A stretch of DNA of 64,000 bases from Gaertneriomyces semiglobifer. Its lineage: Eukaryota; Chytridiomycota; Chytridiomycetes; Spizellomycetales; Spizellomycetaceae. Below the pieces are notes generated by a model. It was not told the DNA's origin. It did not search any database and saw only the letters and a list, made by a program, of their open reading frames with translations. Position numbers and translations under genes: made by a program. Numbering within the stretch: the stretch's first letter is position 1; every line of letters begins with the position of its first letter. The DNA lies in contig JAHLKF010000016.1 of NCBI GenBank assembly GCA_025558075.1, forward strand, positions 62,001 through 126,000. The letters are read 5' to 3'. Positions 12,895 to 23,546 of the stretch are shown one piece after another.

Positions 12895-13746
12895 ATGCGG
12901 AATTGCCAATTCAAGGTCCTCCTGCTGGTCCTGATGTTTGGCGGCTTCCTTTCTCGTCTTTCGATATTTAGGCCAGCAACAGTCAACTCCCACAAACCAT
13001 TCGTGATGCCGACCTCAGACCAGCCCTTTTCATTCTCGCGTGTTCATATTGCACTGCTCGGCGACTCCATCCTTGACAATGCCCCGTATGTGGAGGATGG
13101 GCAAGAAGTTTCATCTCACCTTCGCAGAGAGCTCCAGCGCCAGTTCCCGGATATCCCCACCAAAGTGACCCTGTTGGCCCGCGACGGAGCTACGCTTTCT
13201 GGCATCCCCCATCAGGTGGATAAACTAGCGAAACTAGACGATGTCACTCATGTCTTTATGAGCGCTGGTGGGAACGACGCGTTGGGAGAGATGAGCAGGC
13301 TGCAGAAACGAGTGTCAAATGTGGGTGAAGCGCTACTTGATCTCTACGAATTAAGAGAATCCCTGCGAGATGATTACGAGCAGGTGTTCCAGAATGTGAT
13401 GGCGCACACTCCAGACGGCCGATTGGGTTTGCTGAATATCTATAATCCCAACTCAAAGGCCACCGGTGTTCCTGAGCAACATCCGGATATTACGAGTGGG
13501 ACGATTGATCCCCGTGAAAAGTCGCTTATTGCCGGGCTGTCGTTGTTTAATGATGTGATTCAGGCTGTTGCTACAAAGTATCATAGACCTTTGATTGATG
13601 TCAGGGGACTTTTCAGCGATGCGGGAGACTATGCAACCCCGATTGAACCGAGCAGCCAGGGTGGAATGAAAATCGTTAGGAACATTGTTGCAATTGTGCA
13701 GCAAGATAGATGGGAATGTCGAGTATGGAGGGAAACAGTCAAGTAA
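12895..13746 (+). CDS. SGNH/GDSL-family hydrolase, membrane-anchored or secreted
   Basis: Single exon, 283 aa. Residues 7-24 are hydrophobic after a short basic start, so it is a signal peptide or signal anchor. The catalytic core has block I GDSIL (nucleophile Ser, about residue 61), a central Gly, and block III GGND (about residue 124). Block V, which normally supplies Asp-x-x-His, reads IEPSSQGGMKI here with no His, a form seen in some SGNH relatives. Substrate is unknown (ester or acyl group). The start ATG lies 204 nt after the EGT1 stop, on the same strand. No intron is needed. Confidence 0.75.
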   Translation: MRNCQFKVLLLVLMFGGFLSRLSIFRPATVNSHKPFVMPTSDQPFSFSRVHIALLGDSILDNAPYVEDGQEVSSHLRRELQRQFPDIPTKVTLLARDGATLSGIPHQVDKLAKLDDVTHVFMSAGGNDALGEMSRLQKRVSNVGEALLDLYELRESLRDDYEQVFQNVMAHTPDGRLGLLNIYNPNSKATGVPEQHPDITSGTIDPREKSLIAGLSLFNDVIQAVATKYHRPLIDVRGLFSDAGDYATPIEPSSQGGMKIVRNIVAIVQQDRWECRVWRETVK

Positions 13747-13917
13747 ATCATGCCCCAAAGAAAAAACCTTTCGTTAATGTCTCGTCTCTGGAATATTATT
13801 TCCAATGATGCAGAATGTACCCAGATGTCTGAGGTTTACAACGTCGTTGAGCTTCTTCGGCGCATTGTTGGGTCGAGATCTACCAAATTCTCATTGTTTA
13901 ACACCAGGTAAACTGAT

Positions 13918-15042
13918 TTACATATCCTCACTCCGCCATTTCCAACTCTCCACCTCATTCACTCGCTTTTCATTTCGAACCAGAAACCATTGCTTCTCGA
14001 AGCCGTTGCTCCGGTCAACACCATCCCATCGATACCCTGGTAAGATTCCAAACCTATTAGGTGGACTTGGTCCTTGGTAAACTTTCTTTGCGCTCTTCCC
14101 TTTCTTGCTTTTCGTCATGAAGGCCATGGGATCGCCCCATCGCTCGCGCTCCATTTGTCGCGCATTAAGCTCTTGATCGTCCTTATAAACAGCAAAAGAC
14201 GCATTCTTCTCTTGTTCAAGCTGCTTTTGTAGCTTTTCCCGGTCAGAGAGTTGGGTGACACCTTTACCCCAAACAGCGTTGCGCGCGATGTCCTCATCCC
14301 GCTTCTGTTGAGCGTGTCTTTCCAAAGCCTTTTGAGCAGATATGTTAAGCACTCGGCCGTGTTTGTCACGATGGATAGTTGCAGCTTGTTCCAAAGGTGG
14401 TCCGGCAGATCGGCGAGGAGGGCTCATCAGTCGTGATGGAGAGCGAGATGGAGGTCGACGAGCTCGATGGGGGGAAGGCGACGGGGAACGGCGGCGGCGA
14501 CGCGGTGGTGAAGGTGTTGGCGACTTCCTGTTTCGTTTTGGAGACACTGAAGGAGTAGGACTTTTCCTCCTATGGCGGTGTCTATCTGGACTTCGGGATG
14601 GGCTTCGTCGTCTCCTGTCTCGCCCCCGATCATCGGAATATCCTTTGTGACTGACCTCCACTGAATCATCTATCACGCCTTCCACAACCGGTGCATCCTC
14701 ACCAGTTTCCAGTTCCAGTTCGTCATGCTCCCCTCTGCGTTCGCCTTCCCGAATCACTTCCCACGAGTCGCTCTTAAAACCTCCAAATGCGTTCGTGGTC
14801 GTCGATACTCCGCCGCCTTTTAAAAGCTCTGCACCATCGACAATCACTGCCCCATCTAGCACCTCTTCATCGTCACTATTATTGTTGTTATCGAACCCTA
14901 AGGTATCCTCATCAATGATAAATGTTGTCCCACGAGCTCTAGTCGATGCCCCGTCTTGTCTGGTCTTCTTCTTCTTCTTTTTCGGCTTTGTGGGATCCGT
15001 TGGGGACGCATACTTTTGCAGATACGCTTTCAAAGAAGACAT
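13918..15042 (-). CDS. BUD13: Pre-mRNA splicing factor BUD13 (RES complex)
   Basis: Single exon, 374 aa. Bud13 with Pml1 and Snu17 forms the RES complex, which binds the activated spliceosome and helps splicing and nuclear retention of pre-mRNA. The N-terminus [11 protein letters not shown] and a Lys run (residues 20-26) are typical. A long Arg-Ser-Pro repeat region follows (about residues 145-225). The conserved C-terminal domain has [32 protein letters not shown] and [11 protein letters not shown]. Length fits the family. Confidence 0.93.
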   Translation of the reverse strand: MSSLKAYLQKYASPTDPTKPKKKKKKTRQDGASTRARGTTFIIDEDTLGFDNNNNSDDEEVLDGAVIVDGAELLKGGGVSTTTNAFGGFKSDSWEVIREGERRGEHDELELETGEDAPVVEGVIDDSVEVSHKGYSDDRGRDRRRRSPSRSPDRHRHRRKSPTPSVSPKRNRKSPTPSPPRRRRRSPSPSPHRARRPPSRSPSRLMSPPRRSAGPPLEQAATIHRDKHGRVLNISAQKALERHAQQKRDEDIARNAVWGKGVTQLSDREKLQKQLEQEKNASFAVYKDDQELNARQMERERWGDPMAFMTKSKKGKSAKKVYQGPSPPNRFGILPGYRWDGVDRSNGFEKQWFLVRNEKRVNEVESWKWRSEDM

Positions 15043-15218
15043 GTCCTTTTGAAGCGGTAACCGTTTTCGTCCTCAGGGTTCCAAAAAGTTTGAAGCCGAG
15101 CAGTTTCCTACGTGCGCGTTAAATTCCAGATCGCAGTTGCAAAGCGTCAACGGCCATTAGCAGCTACGGCGGAGCGAGATATTCTTTATGACATAAAAAA
15201 GAGAAAGGAAAGAACGAA

Positions 15219-16017
15219 ATGATCCTGCTGACGGCTCTGACTTACATTGGGGCTGCGCTTGGGTTAGGCTTCGTCACCCTCTCGTTCGGTATGTACGCTG
15301 CGGTGCACGAACGAGCTTTTGCTACGTTGTCAGTAGACTAACCATCTGCTGTTATCTGTCTCTATCCTATATGTGCGAATTACAGCCTGTGGTTTGTACT
15401 ATCTTGCCGAGCTTATCGAAGAACATACCATCACCGCACGACGCCTAATAAAACACATTACTCTCTCGATTGTTGTCACCCAAATACTTCTCTGGCTAGT
15501 GGATGCATTCCCTTTGCCGCAGACCCTTTTCACACTCTTCTGCCACTTGTGGTATTCCCAGCTCCTGCGCTCCTTTCCAGTTATTGAGCTGAGCAGTATC
15601 GCTTTCATGGGGAGTTGCTTATTGGTGATTGTGGACCATTTTGTTTGGTTTTTTTGGTTTGTGGATCGGCGCTTTACGTTTGGAGAAATTGCCAGCTTCT
15701 TCGGAGTATGCGTTTGGCTCGTACCATTCCTCTACTTCATATCGTTGTCGGCGAATGAGTATACCCTACCGAATTACGGTGCGTTCTGTTGTGTTTTTAA
15801 CCGTCCAATTTGCTCGCCGCCGACCACTGACCTTCTGATCTACGAATTCGTAGACCCAACATCAAGTTCGCACCCGACGCTCATGCAAAAGAAAAAGGGG
15901 AATCTTGTCAAGACCTTTGTTGCATGGCTGTGGAAAACAAAGGAGAACATGTGGCCGTCAAGTGGTGGTGGTTCCAGGAGCGGGAGCTATACCAGAGGAA
16001 TGACAAAAGTTATATGA
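15219..16017 (+). CDS. SVP26: SVP26/TEX261-family ER-Golgi membrane protein
   Basis: Exons are 15219-15288, 15386-15778 and 15854-16017, giving 208 aa. Svp26 is a COPII cargo adaptor that exports Golgi mannosyltransferases from the ER. It has about five hydrophobic segments and the family blocks YYLAELIEEH, LPQTLF, CHLWYSQLL and LSLSANEYTLP. The second intron (15779-15853) is 75 nt, divisible by three and without stops, so a retained form would add 25 residues; the spliced frame is preferred from GTGCGT and TCGTAG and from family length. The next gene, ALG12, is convergent and its stop lies 80 nt away. Confidence 0.88.
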
Positions 16018-16096
16018 GATGCATCTTGGGATTGCATAGTCAAACGCTATATATATATGTACAGGCATCCAAACAACCTCTACCTAATCTATCACA

Positions 16097-17803
16097 TCAA
16101 CTGAACTTCTGCTTTTGGTGCACGCAAACTTTTTCTGATACCTTCCAGGGAGTAAGCTTTGTATGGCTGACTTGGAGACAAGCTCTCAGATCTGCAAGAT
16201 ATTTCGCCGATTTGAAGCACCTTGACATTTCCGCGAATTGCCCCTTAATTGGCTCAAGATCGAGTCCGTCGAACCCGGTAACCGTTGTGACCTGTTCCCA
16301 CGAGCTACTCAATTTGTTCAATTTCTCAGATGCGCACTCCCATATCAAAACGCTCACGTCCTTTGGTAGGTCACTGCTGTTTTGAATATCTTCTTTCTTG
16401 TCGATCGTAAGCCAATGAGGCAGCTCATCCTCTATAAATCGAGTAACCCCTGTTTGCGCTACGTAGGAATCGATATGTGCTACTATGTTCTCATTTGGAA
16501 GTCTGCTGCTGAGTATGGTTGGCAGCTCCATCACCGCGTGTCCACCAGGGTAATTGAGAGATGAGATGTAGGACATTCCAACGCTCGCGACCACCGTCAA
16601 TGCAATCATGCCACTTATGCACAGCTTCCACAACCAATTCGTTTTCCAAAGTTTGACCGTCCCGATAGCTGCAGCAAGATTGATAACCGGTATGACGTAT
16701 ATAATGAACCTCCACTCTTTGTGTCCCAAAAACGAATACATGGCCACGTATCCAATCATGATCGCCACGTACCTGCGTACGTCTTTATCACAGACAAAGC
16801 CGACAACTGCAAGCGGGAGAGCCGTAGAGCAAATGCGCGGCAGCAAAGAAGTGAAGTAATGATGCCATGGACTAATGCCGTACGCTTGTGCCCCTTTGTT
16901 GATGATATTGAACGTAAAGACATCCAGCTCGGTCAGCTTCAACAGTTGAGATTCATCTGGATGCCAGAAGTATGCATCTAATCCCATGGATAGTAGCAGT
17001 ACCAGGTTGTACACCGCCACGCAGGTAGCTGCTGACATGACCGACAATGTCCCCGACTGGATTGCAGGTGCTAGCGTAATGAGAAGTATAGAAATGGTGA
17101 GAGGGAGCGTATCAAGCCGAATAAGCGTCGTTGCCGCGGCTAAGGAAAACAGCGGCAGAAGTCGTGGCCTTCTCGGTACACGATCGATCGAAGTTGTGAT
17201 GAGAGTAGCCAACCCCCATGTAACAAAGCCAAACATCAGCACATTTCCCACCGTCCTTGTGCCCCAGAACATCAAATGAAATTGTGCTGCCGAAATGACA
17301 CAAAACCATGCCCCAACGGGTCTGCCCCAGGTGCGTGCCGCTGCCAAGCATAACCTATCCAGACTCCAGGCCGTCCAGCATCCCACCATCAATCTGGCAA
17401 TAATTTGGGCTGAAAAGCCCTTGCATGAAGGTAGCATATAGTGAATTCCAGCAAGTGACTTCCCCAAGATCAGTGATGGGATGAAGCTTCTTGGGACAAC
17501 TCCAGGGAACTGCAAATGATCGTAGTACTGAACTGCAGACCGGCCCGTGCCGAACACAAAGACATCATGAATGGATTGCAAATGAAATGACTCTTCGACC
17601 TTGGAGTAACGACATAAGGCGAGATGGAACAGTAGCGCGACGAGAGGTAGAAGGCGCAAGTATAGGGACGGGGCGAACGACGATCTTGCGGCGGGATAAT
17701 TCCGATCTGTGGAGAGGCGTTCATCGGTAGTCTCGTAACCCCTACCGGTTGCTGGCATCGCCTTTCGACGCCGTATTCCATCCTTTGATATATCTGTGAC
17801 CAT
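16097..17803 (-). CDS. ALG12: ALG12, dolichyl-P-mannose alpha-1,6-mannosyltransferase
   Basis: Single exon, 568 aa, glycosyltransferase family 22. Alg12 adds the eighth mannose to the lipid-linked N-glycan precursor in the ER lumen, using dolichyl-phosphate mannose. The lumenal signature KVEESFHLQSIHD (about residue 69), with its acidic residues, and YDHLQFPGVVPRSF are diagnostic of ALG12 rather than ALG9 or PIG-B. HKEWRFIIY (about residue 385) is the second GT22 block. About ten hydrophobic segments are visible. The first ATG of the frame is used; MPATG at residue 16 is an alternative start. Confidence 0.92.
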   Translation of the reverse strand: MVTDISKDGIRRRKAMPATGRGYETTDERLSTDRNYPAARSSFAPSLYLRLLPLVALLFHLALCRYSKVEESFHLQSIHDVFVFGTGRSAVQYYDHLQFPGVVPRSFIPSLILGKSLAGIHYMLPSCKGFSAQIIARLMVGCWTAWSLDRLCLAAARTWGRPVGAWFCVISAAQFHLMFWGTRTVGNVLMFGFVTWGLATLITTSIDRVPRRPRLLPLFSLAAATTLIRLDTLPLTISILLITLAPAIQSGTLSVMSAATCVAVYNLVLLLSMGLDAYFWHPDESQLLKLTELDVFTFNIINKGAQAYGISPWHHYFTSLLPRICSTALPLAVVGFVCDKDVRRYVAIMIGYVAMYSFLGHKEWRFIIYVIPVINLAAAIGTVKLWKTNWLWKLCISGMIALTVVASVGMSYISSLNYPGGHAVMELPTILSSRLPNENIVAHIDSYVAQTGVTRFIEDELPHWLTIDKKEDIQNSSDLPKDVSVLIWECASEKLNKLSSSWEQVTTVTGFDGLDLEPIKGQFAEMSRCFKSAKYLADLRACLQVSHTKLTPWKVSEKVCVHQKQKFS

Positions 17804-17991
17804 CCTACATCAAGTGAAAATGTCGCACCTTTAGATTCATCTAATGTTGTGCAAGACAGGCTGATTATGAAGCTCCTACCCTTTCCACTACAGCTTTGCG
17901 GCACTCTACCTGCCGTCGGTTGAAACCCACGCAGTTGTGAGTGCTTGGAAGGAACGCGCAGATCTACGAAGTTTGAACGAGGACTTCATTT

Positions 17992-18007
17992 ACACACACA
18001 CACACAA
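17992..18007. repeat. (CA)n microsatellite
   Basis: Eight CA units in the short divergent intergenic space between ALG12 and TERT. Confidence 0.8.
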
Positions 18008-18041
18008 ACAAGTGAAAGCATCAAGATCCAAATGATACTCC

Positions 18042-21000
18042 ATGATTGGAGCTTCTGCGACGGCTTCATGCGACCCAGCACAAAAGATTTGCAACCTGGT
18101 CTTACAGACCCTCTTCCCGTCGATCTGTTCTCTACACCAGTACTTGGATCATCAAGCACAACAACCCATCACGAGGCCGAATGATCCATTAGAGTACCGC
18201 CTCCTTCTGGGGACAACCGTGGTTGCTAGGAGCGATGGAAAGGACGGTGTGCAACTTAGTCAAGGGCAAGTGGTTTTCCACCAAGGAGAAATCGTGGACG
18301 GAGTGATAGAAAGGCTGGTGAAAGATGGGAGTCTCAACATTTTAACTTTTGGATATCGTAACGTAAGTGCAGCCCAGCGTCACCTGCAGGCTCTGCTTGA
18401 TAGGATGCTTGTAATCTAACTATAATGCTTCGGCATCCCGATAGTTCAGTGGAAGGGGCATTCGGGTTCATGGTACTCGACAGCTGGAGAGCTATTTTCC
18501 TAACACGATAGTCAATCAGGTCAAATCACCAGTATGGCAGATGCTTTTGGAACGCATAGGCGTTCGGGCCATGCGTGATTTGCTCTTAAACTGCTGGATA
18601 TTTGTCGATGTTGGCTGTGGATCTTTTATACAGGTTGCCGGTGAGCAACTCTCGGGGTGGTCCAAAACCTTGATGGCATTCACAGCTAATGCGTAATCTT
18701 TAAGGTACTCCAATTACTGACTCGAGCATTACTGCTGGGACCATGCACTTGACCACAACTGGTGAGAACAAGCGAGCAGCAGGAAACCAACCCGCACCAA
18801 AGCCCAAACGTGCTAAAATTGATGAGCCTGTTTCGGCGGCCAAGCTGCCAGATAGGTACGCGACAGCTCTGGTTGTCATACTTGGGCCCGCCCTGATGAC
18901 ATCCCATATAGAACTACCCTTGTGACGACTCTTCCATTTGCGCGACGGCGAATCTTTTACACTCGACCCATCCGAGGCAGTAAGAACTCCATTATTTTTG
19001 GCCTGCCTAAGAGCCACATTTTCAATGCGACTCGACATGTACCTGAATCGCAAGCGGTTCGTCAGGTGCTGGGTCGCATGTTTCCGCGCCAATTTGGCAT
19101 GTACAGCGTTTTTGAAGAAGCACAAAAAACGAAAGATCTCAACAGTCTAGAGTGGGATGGTGACGATGTTGAACTGGAGGTGTGTTTTGTGCCTCGAGCT
19201 TTTTGATGTGCTTTTCTCACCAAACCCACCACAGCCGGCCATCAAGAAGAAGCTCCCATGGAGGCTGCAGACGGCACAGGGTCTGGTTTCCAAGATGCTG
19301 TATCTTCATCGAAAACTCAATTATGCAGCTCTCCTGGATCAGTATTGTGCACGACCAGCAATTGTCCGTGGCCATGGCGTTTCATATTTTGACAGCTGAG
19401 ATATTAATCCAGCACGTACTCCTTCGCAGAACATTGCAACAATGCCCAGAACGAGTTACCTGACTGCCCACTCGACTCATTTCCAGGTTTGGACCTTTAT
19501 TCTGGCGTGCTTGAAGCGGGTTATTCCTCGAAGCTTTTGGGGCACGGATCACAACCGGCAAGTCATTTTCACATGTAAGTGAAAGCAAGCTGAGGACCTA
19601 CCCGTTGTTTTTTTCTTTTGATGAAAGACGTCCCTCTTCTTTGCAGCCCTTAAATTGTTCATTCGCTTACGGCGCTTTGAGACACTCTCATTGAACAATG
19701 TTCTCAAGTGCTTCAAGATTTCCGACTGCTCGTGGACGAATCCTTCACGAGCCGAGGCCCGGCATCCGCCACCTAGTGAATCTCGCAAACGACTTGAGCT
19801 TGTTCTAGAGTTCTTATGGTGGATTCATCAAGGCCTAGTAATTCCGTTACTCAAAACCAATTTTTATGTAACGGAATCGGCTCCGCATCGCAATCGCATT
19901 TTTTACTTTCGTCACGACGTATGGGACACCTTAACTAGACCTGTGTTGACAAAGTTGATCGGCCAGTGTGGCATGTTCAAGCCCCTGCATCAGAAGGCTG
20001 CTGATGCGTCTTCAAAGGAAAAGATGTTGAGCTACAGTTATGTACGGCTGCTACCAAAAGAAACGGGCGTACGGATGATCATGAACTTGAAACGGCGAAC
20101 CGTTCCAGGACAGGGCAGAGGAGCAGCGAAATTGTCTAGGAATTCGAGTACACTCAGCGATGAGAGCACCACGAGGAGCAAGTTTGGGCAAAGTATCAAT
20201 ACTATACTACAGAATGCGTTTCAGGTGCTTTGTTTTGAAAAGAGGCGGAATCCTCATTTGTTGGGGGCGTCCGTGCTCGGCCTGAACGATATCTACCTGC
20301 GCTTGTCCTCGTACAAGGCCGGTCTCCTGAATCAGTACGGGAACATTCCACCCCTGTACGCTATCAAGCTGGATATCCAGGCATGTTTCGACACCATCCG
20401 TCCCGAACTCCTGATGAATATTATCAAAGACGTTCTCTGCGACGAAGAGTATCTTGTTGCAAAACATAGCCTGGCGTATCCCTCCATGGATCGAATCAAA
20501 AAGCGCTACGTACGAACTGCGAGACCTGGCTGGGACTGGAAACAGTTCTCCGATTTCGTTGACAGTGTCAAAGAAGGTGTGAAGGGAACAGTTTTTGTCG
20601 ACCAGGTGAGCTACGTCAATAATTGCTGGCAGCGCCCACCCTTATTAAACCGAACCAGGTTGTTTATAACTTGGAAGAGACCCAGAACCTTTTGGCGTTG
20701 CTGACGTCTCATATTCGCCACAATTTGATCAAGCTCGGCAAGAGGTTGTATCAACAGATTATTGGAATCCCCCAGGGATCCATCTTATCGACCATACTTT
20801 GCTCATTCTACTATGCTCACTTGGAAAAAATGCTGTTGCAGCAATTCATGAATGACGACACCATTATTCTGCGTTATGTTGACGATTTTCTAGTCATCAG
20901 TACCAAGAAGAAGGACGTGGAAGGGGTATGGGAGGTACTCAAAGATGGAAGCCAGTTGCACAATTGTGCCATCAACCATACCAAGACCTTGTCTACCTTC

Positions 21001-21703
21001 CCCATTCCTTCGCATCCTGACATCAAATTCATCTCACCCAATCAGCCGTTTCCGTGGTGCGGTCTTATGCTGCACTTTGCCCAACTCGAGGTTTCTCCTG
21101 ATATCAAACTCGCAACGCATATATCCAACACCCTCACCATCCCACTTCATGCACGGCCCGGGATGCATTTTCAGCAGAAAGCGATGGCTTTTCTGAGACC
21201 GAAGATGCACGCCTTGCTCTTGGACACGAACTTCGGCACAGAAGAACGGGTCATCAAAAATGTTAGCGCTTTGCTCAAGGCCGCTGCCGGCAAGGTTTGG
21301 GCGTACGTGCGCGTTCTCAACAACGGGCAGGAGAGCGTTTGGCATGGCTTACGTGACCAGTGGTTATTTGTAACCGTGAAAAACATGCTTCGATTATGCT
21401 TCATGATCATTCAAAATATGATGAAGGGACGAGTGGCAACTTCATGCGGAGGGAAATGTGAACTTCGGTGGCCAGAGATCGAATGGTGCGTTGCGTTGCT
21501 CGTTGAGCCGCATGCGCCTGCGTTAATGAACCGATCTTCTGATTTTGTCACTGTTCTCCAACTGTAGGATCGGATTGCAAGCGTTCCTTAGCGTTTTCAA
21601 GCAGAAGCAGTGTAATCATTTATTACTCAACCAATTATTAGAAAAGGAGTTAAGTAGCAGGCGGTTCAAGACAATTAGAAAGATCAAAACAATAATTAGA
21701 TAG
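18042..21703 (+). CDS. TERT: Telomerase reverse transcriptase
   Basis: Nine exons: 18042-18362, 18445-18640, 18705-18855, 18912-19179, 19235-19378, 19430-19574, 19647-20605, 20659-21485 and 21568-21703. All phases agree, giving 1048 aa. TERT extends chromosome ends by copying its bound RNA. Visible in order: GQ/TEN-type block with LLERIG; T motif region with RRIFYTRPI and GLPKSHIFN; MFPRQFGMYSVF; RVIPRSFWG; motif 1-2 WWIHQGLVIPLL, YVRLLPKETG and IMNLKRR; motif A KLDIQACFDTI (about residue 649); motif B GIPQGSIL (about 764); motif C RYVDDFLVIS (about 800); and a C-terminal extension ending IGLQAFLSVFK. The catalytic Asp residues are intact. Intron 5 (19379-19428) uses a weaker GTTTCA donor and removes an in-frame TGA; it contains a TATTAAT branch-like site. 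The last small exon restores the expected C-terminus. Confidence 0.92.
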
Positions 21704-21767
21704 GGCTAAATTTTCTATTCATCAACATCCAAAGTGGTACAGGTACGTTCATTGCCCAAGTGTGATC

Positions 21768-22776
21768 TTATATGGCCACGTAATTCCGGTTTCCTCGAAT
21801 GCGATCGTACACGTCCATAGTCTTGTCCCATAAAACAGCCAATACGGTGCTCCACATGTCCCAGTTCGGGATGCACTCCGGAAAATGTCGTATGCCCATG
21901 ACTGTCCAGTTGTAAACACTGCCCAAAACAATGTATGCCGCGAATAATAAAAAGCAAATCAGGAAGAAAAGCGACAAGAATGACATGCCAGCCTTGCCAG
22001 ATATAGGTTGCCCGCCTTTTCCATGTGCGCACCCCGCTGGGTGGGTCCATGATACAGTGAAATTACGTTTATCGTCTGAAACAATCTTCGGTGTCTATTT
22101 GTTCAAGGTAAACAACCGAGGGTGAGGATCATGACGAGTTCGAAAATGCCGAGCTTTACGATGCATCCAACTCACAGCAGCAGGGTCCCCGCAGATCAAG
22201 CTGAGGTTCGCGCGGCTTTTTTCGTCTGTGCTTTCGTAAATCAAATCTATGCCATTGCTTCTTTCTACTATATGTGGTCGGTAGTCCGCAATCCGAATGG
22301 CTTTGATAGCCAAAGGCTCCTTGGCAGGGACATCCACAGTTTGTACATAACAGGCCCAGGTATCCGGTCCGCACACACCTAATTGGATCCGTCAATATCA
22401 TTAGTTCTTATGGGACCAGCCGTTGCAAGCTCAATCCTGAAAGGGGCCAACCTACCTCGTGCATCATTGGGAACTGCTTCGTTCAAATGATCACAAACGC
22501 CCAAAAATAATTTAGACGATCTATCATAGATCCACGTCGAGCTATCTTTTGGGATAAGGTTTTTAAAGACCTGCTCTGTTTTGAGCGGGGAGAGATTGTA
22601 GATATTGGCTAATGCATAGTTGCAGGTACATGAGTGAATCGGCGGAAGGTAGGCGCCGAAGAGATGCTCAACTCACATGAGCCCGCGGGCGTTACGGCAT
22701 TACAATCATATGAAGCCGGTGCAGCCGAGATTAGCGGTAAGGCAGAGAGCGCCAGATGCAGATGACGGAGCCACAT
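21768..22776 (-). CDS. MRL1: MRH-domain sorting receptor (cation-dependent mannose-6-phosphate receptor / Mrl1 type)
   Basis: Exons are 22677-22776, 22456-22608, 22176-22378 and 21768-22094, giving 260 aa, all in phase. Type I membrane protein: signal peptide (residues 1-18), a lumenal MRH domain with YNLSPLK, DRSSKLFLGVCD, IYESTDEKS and WTHPAGCAHG, one transmembrane segment (about 195-215), and a short tail with IPNWDMW. Such receptors carry hydrolases from Golgi to vacuole or endosome; yeast Mrl1 is the nearest functional parallel and Atg27 is a more distant relative. Whether it binds phosphomannose cannot be told from this sequence. It converges on TERT, with stop codons 64 nt apart, so the 3' UTRs must overlap. 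Confidence 0.78.
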
Positions 22777-23220
22777 CTCAAAATAACGATGTGAGGGATC
22801 GTTGGTGTGATTAGTATTCAGGAGGAAGCCTGCATTTGATCTCGACACAGACCGCGCGCATCCCGCCTTTGTTCGATTCGAACCAACGTGTTTTACATTA
22901 CTGGATTTGGGCAGTGACTATCTAAATACGCATAGGCAGACAAGGAATCCTCATCAGGCTATAATGCGCTGGAGACTGAGTGTAGCGTTCGAGCAAATGA
23001 GATGACGGGGAGATGCAAAGAGGGTATCGCGGCAGTCTCGATGATATCCGCCACGGGTAACTCCATAGAATACACACAGTAGCAGAGGCGCACATCTTTG
23101 CTCCAATTTCAAGTAATATTTTGCAGAAATGACATGGATCTATCCAGACATGATTCATTGTCCCTGTGCCTCAGCGCTCATTAGGTATTCTTTACGGCTG
23201 TAGTACTCAAACTAGACGCT
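22777..23220. other. Intergenic, nothing seen
   Basis: Between the MRH receptor start and the QCR8 stop. A palindrome GTTCGATTCGAAC near 22871 is the only notable motif; it does not form a tRNA T-arm. Probably the promoter of the receptor gene. Confidence 0.45.
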
Positions 23221-23546
23221 TCAAATTAGTACTCGAACTCGCTTAAGCACTGTTTCGAAAACTGCTGATACCTTTGCCTCAGCCCATGTGGCAACACAGT
23301 AGGCAGCAGCTGCCGGAGGAAGAATGAAAGCAGCATTGCGTGAGTGGCGTCTGAAGAAGTTCTTGGCGCCGGGAACGAAGAACCCTTTCATGGTCTTTGT
23401 GTGGAACGGCGAAAGACCATACTCGTAAAAGCCGTTCTGGTGCGACATGTTACCCCACCATCTATTGAAAGTGCACATAGACTTCAATTCAGCATGCGGC
23501 AGGTAAATATGATTCACCAGGGCGAGACTTACTTGTGATCACCCAT
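23221..23546 (-). CDS. QCR8: Cytochrome bc1 complex subunit 8
   Basis: Exons are 23533-23546 (14 nt, MGDHK) and 23221-23461, giving 84 aa. Qcr8 is a small inner-membrane subunit of complex III that sits by the ubiquinone pocket. WWGNMSHQNGFYEYGLSPF matches the conserved N-terminus (GHMPHQKGI...LSPF in relatives). NFFRRHSRN and a hydrophobic helix (ILPPAAAAYCVATWA) follow. The tiny first exon is supported by GTAAGT and CAATAG splice sites and restores the expected short N-terminus. Slightly shorter than yeast Qcr8 (94 aa). Confidence 0.85.

Noticed and set aside
19379..19429. In-frame TGA in TERT as stop-codon recoding
   Set aside because: A phase-0 intron with branch-like and acceptor signals removes it. 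No other gene here needs TGA readthrough.
22871..22884. tRNA-like T-arm (GTTCGATTCGAAC)
   Set aside because: It is a simple palindrome. No acceptor stem, anticodon arm or A box can be drawn around it.
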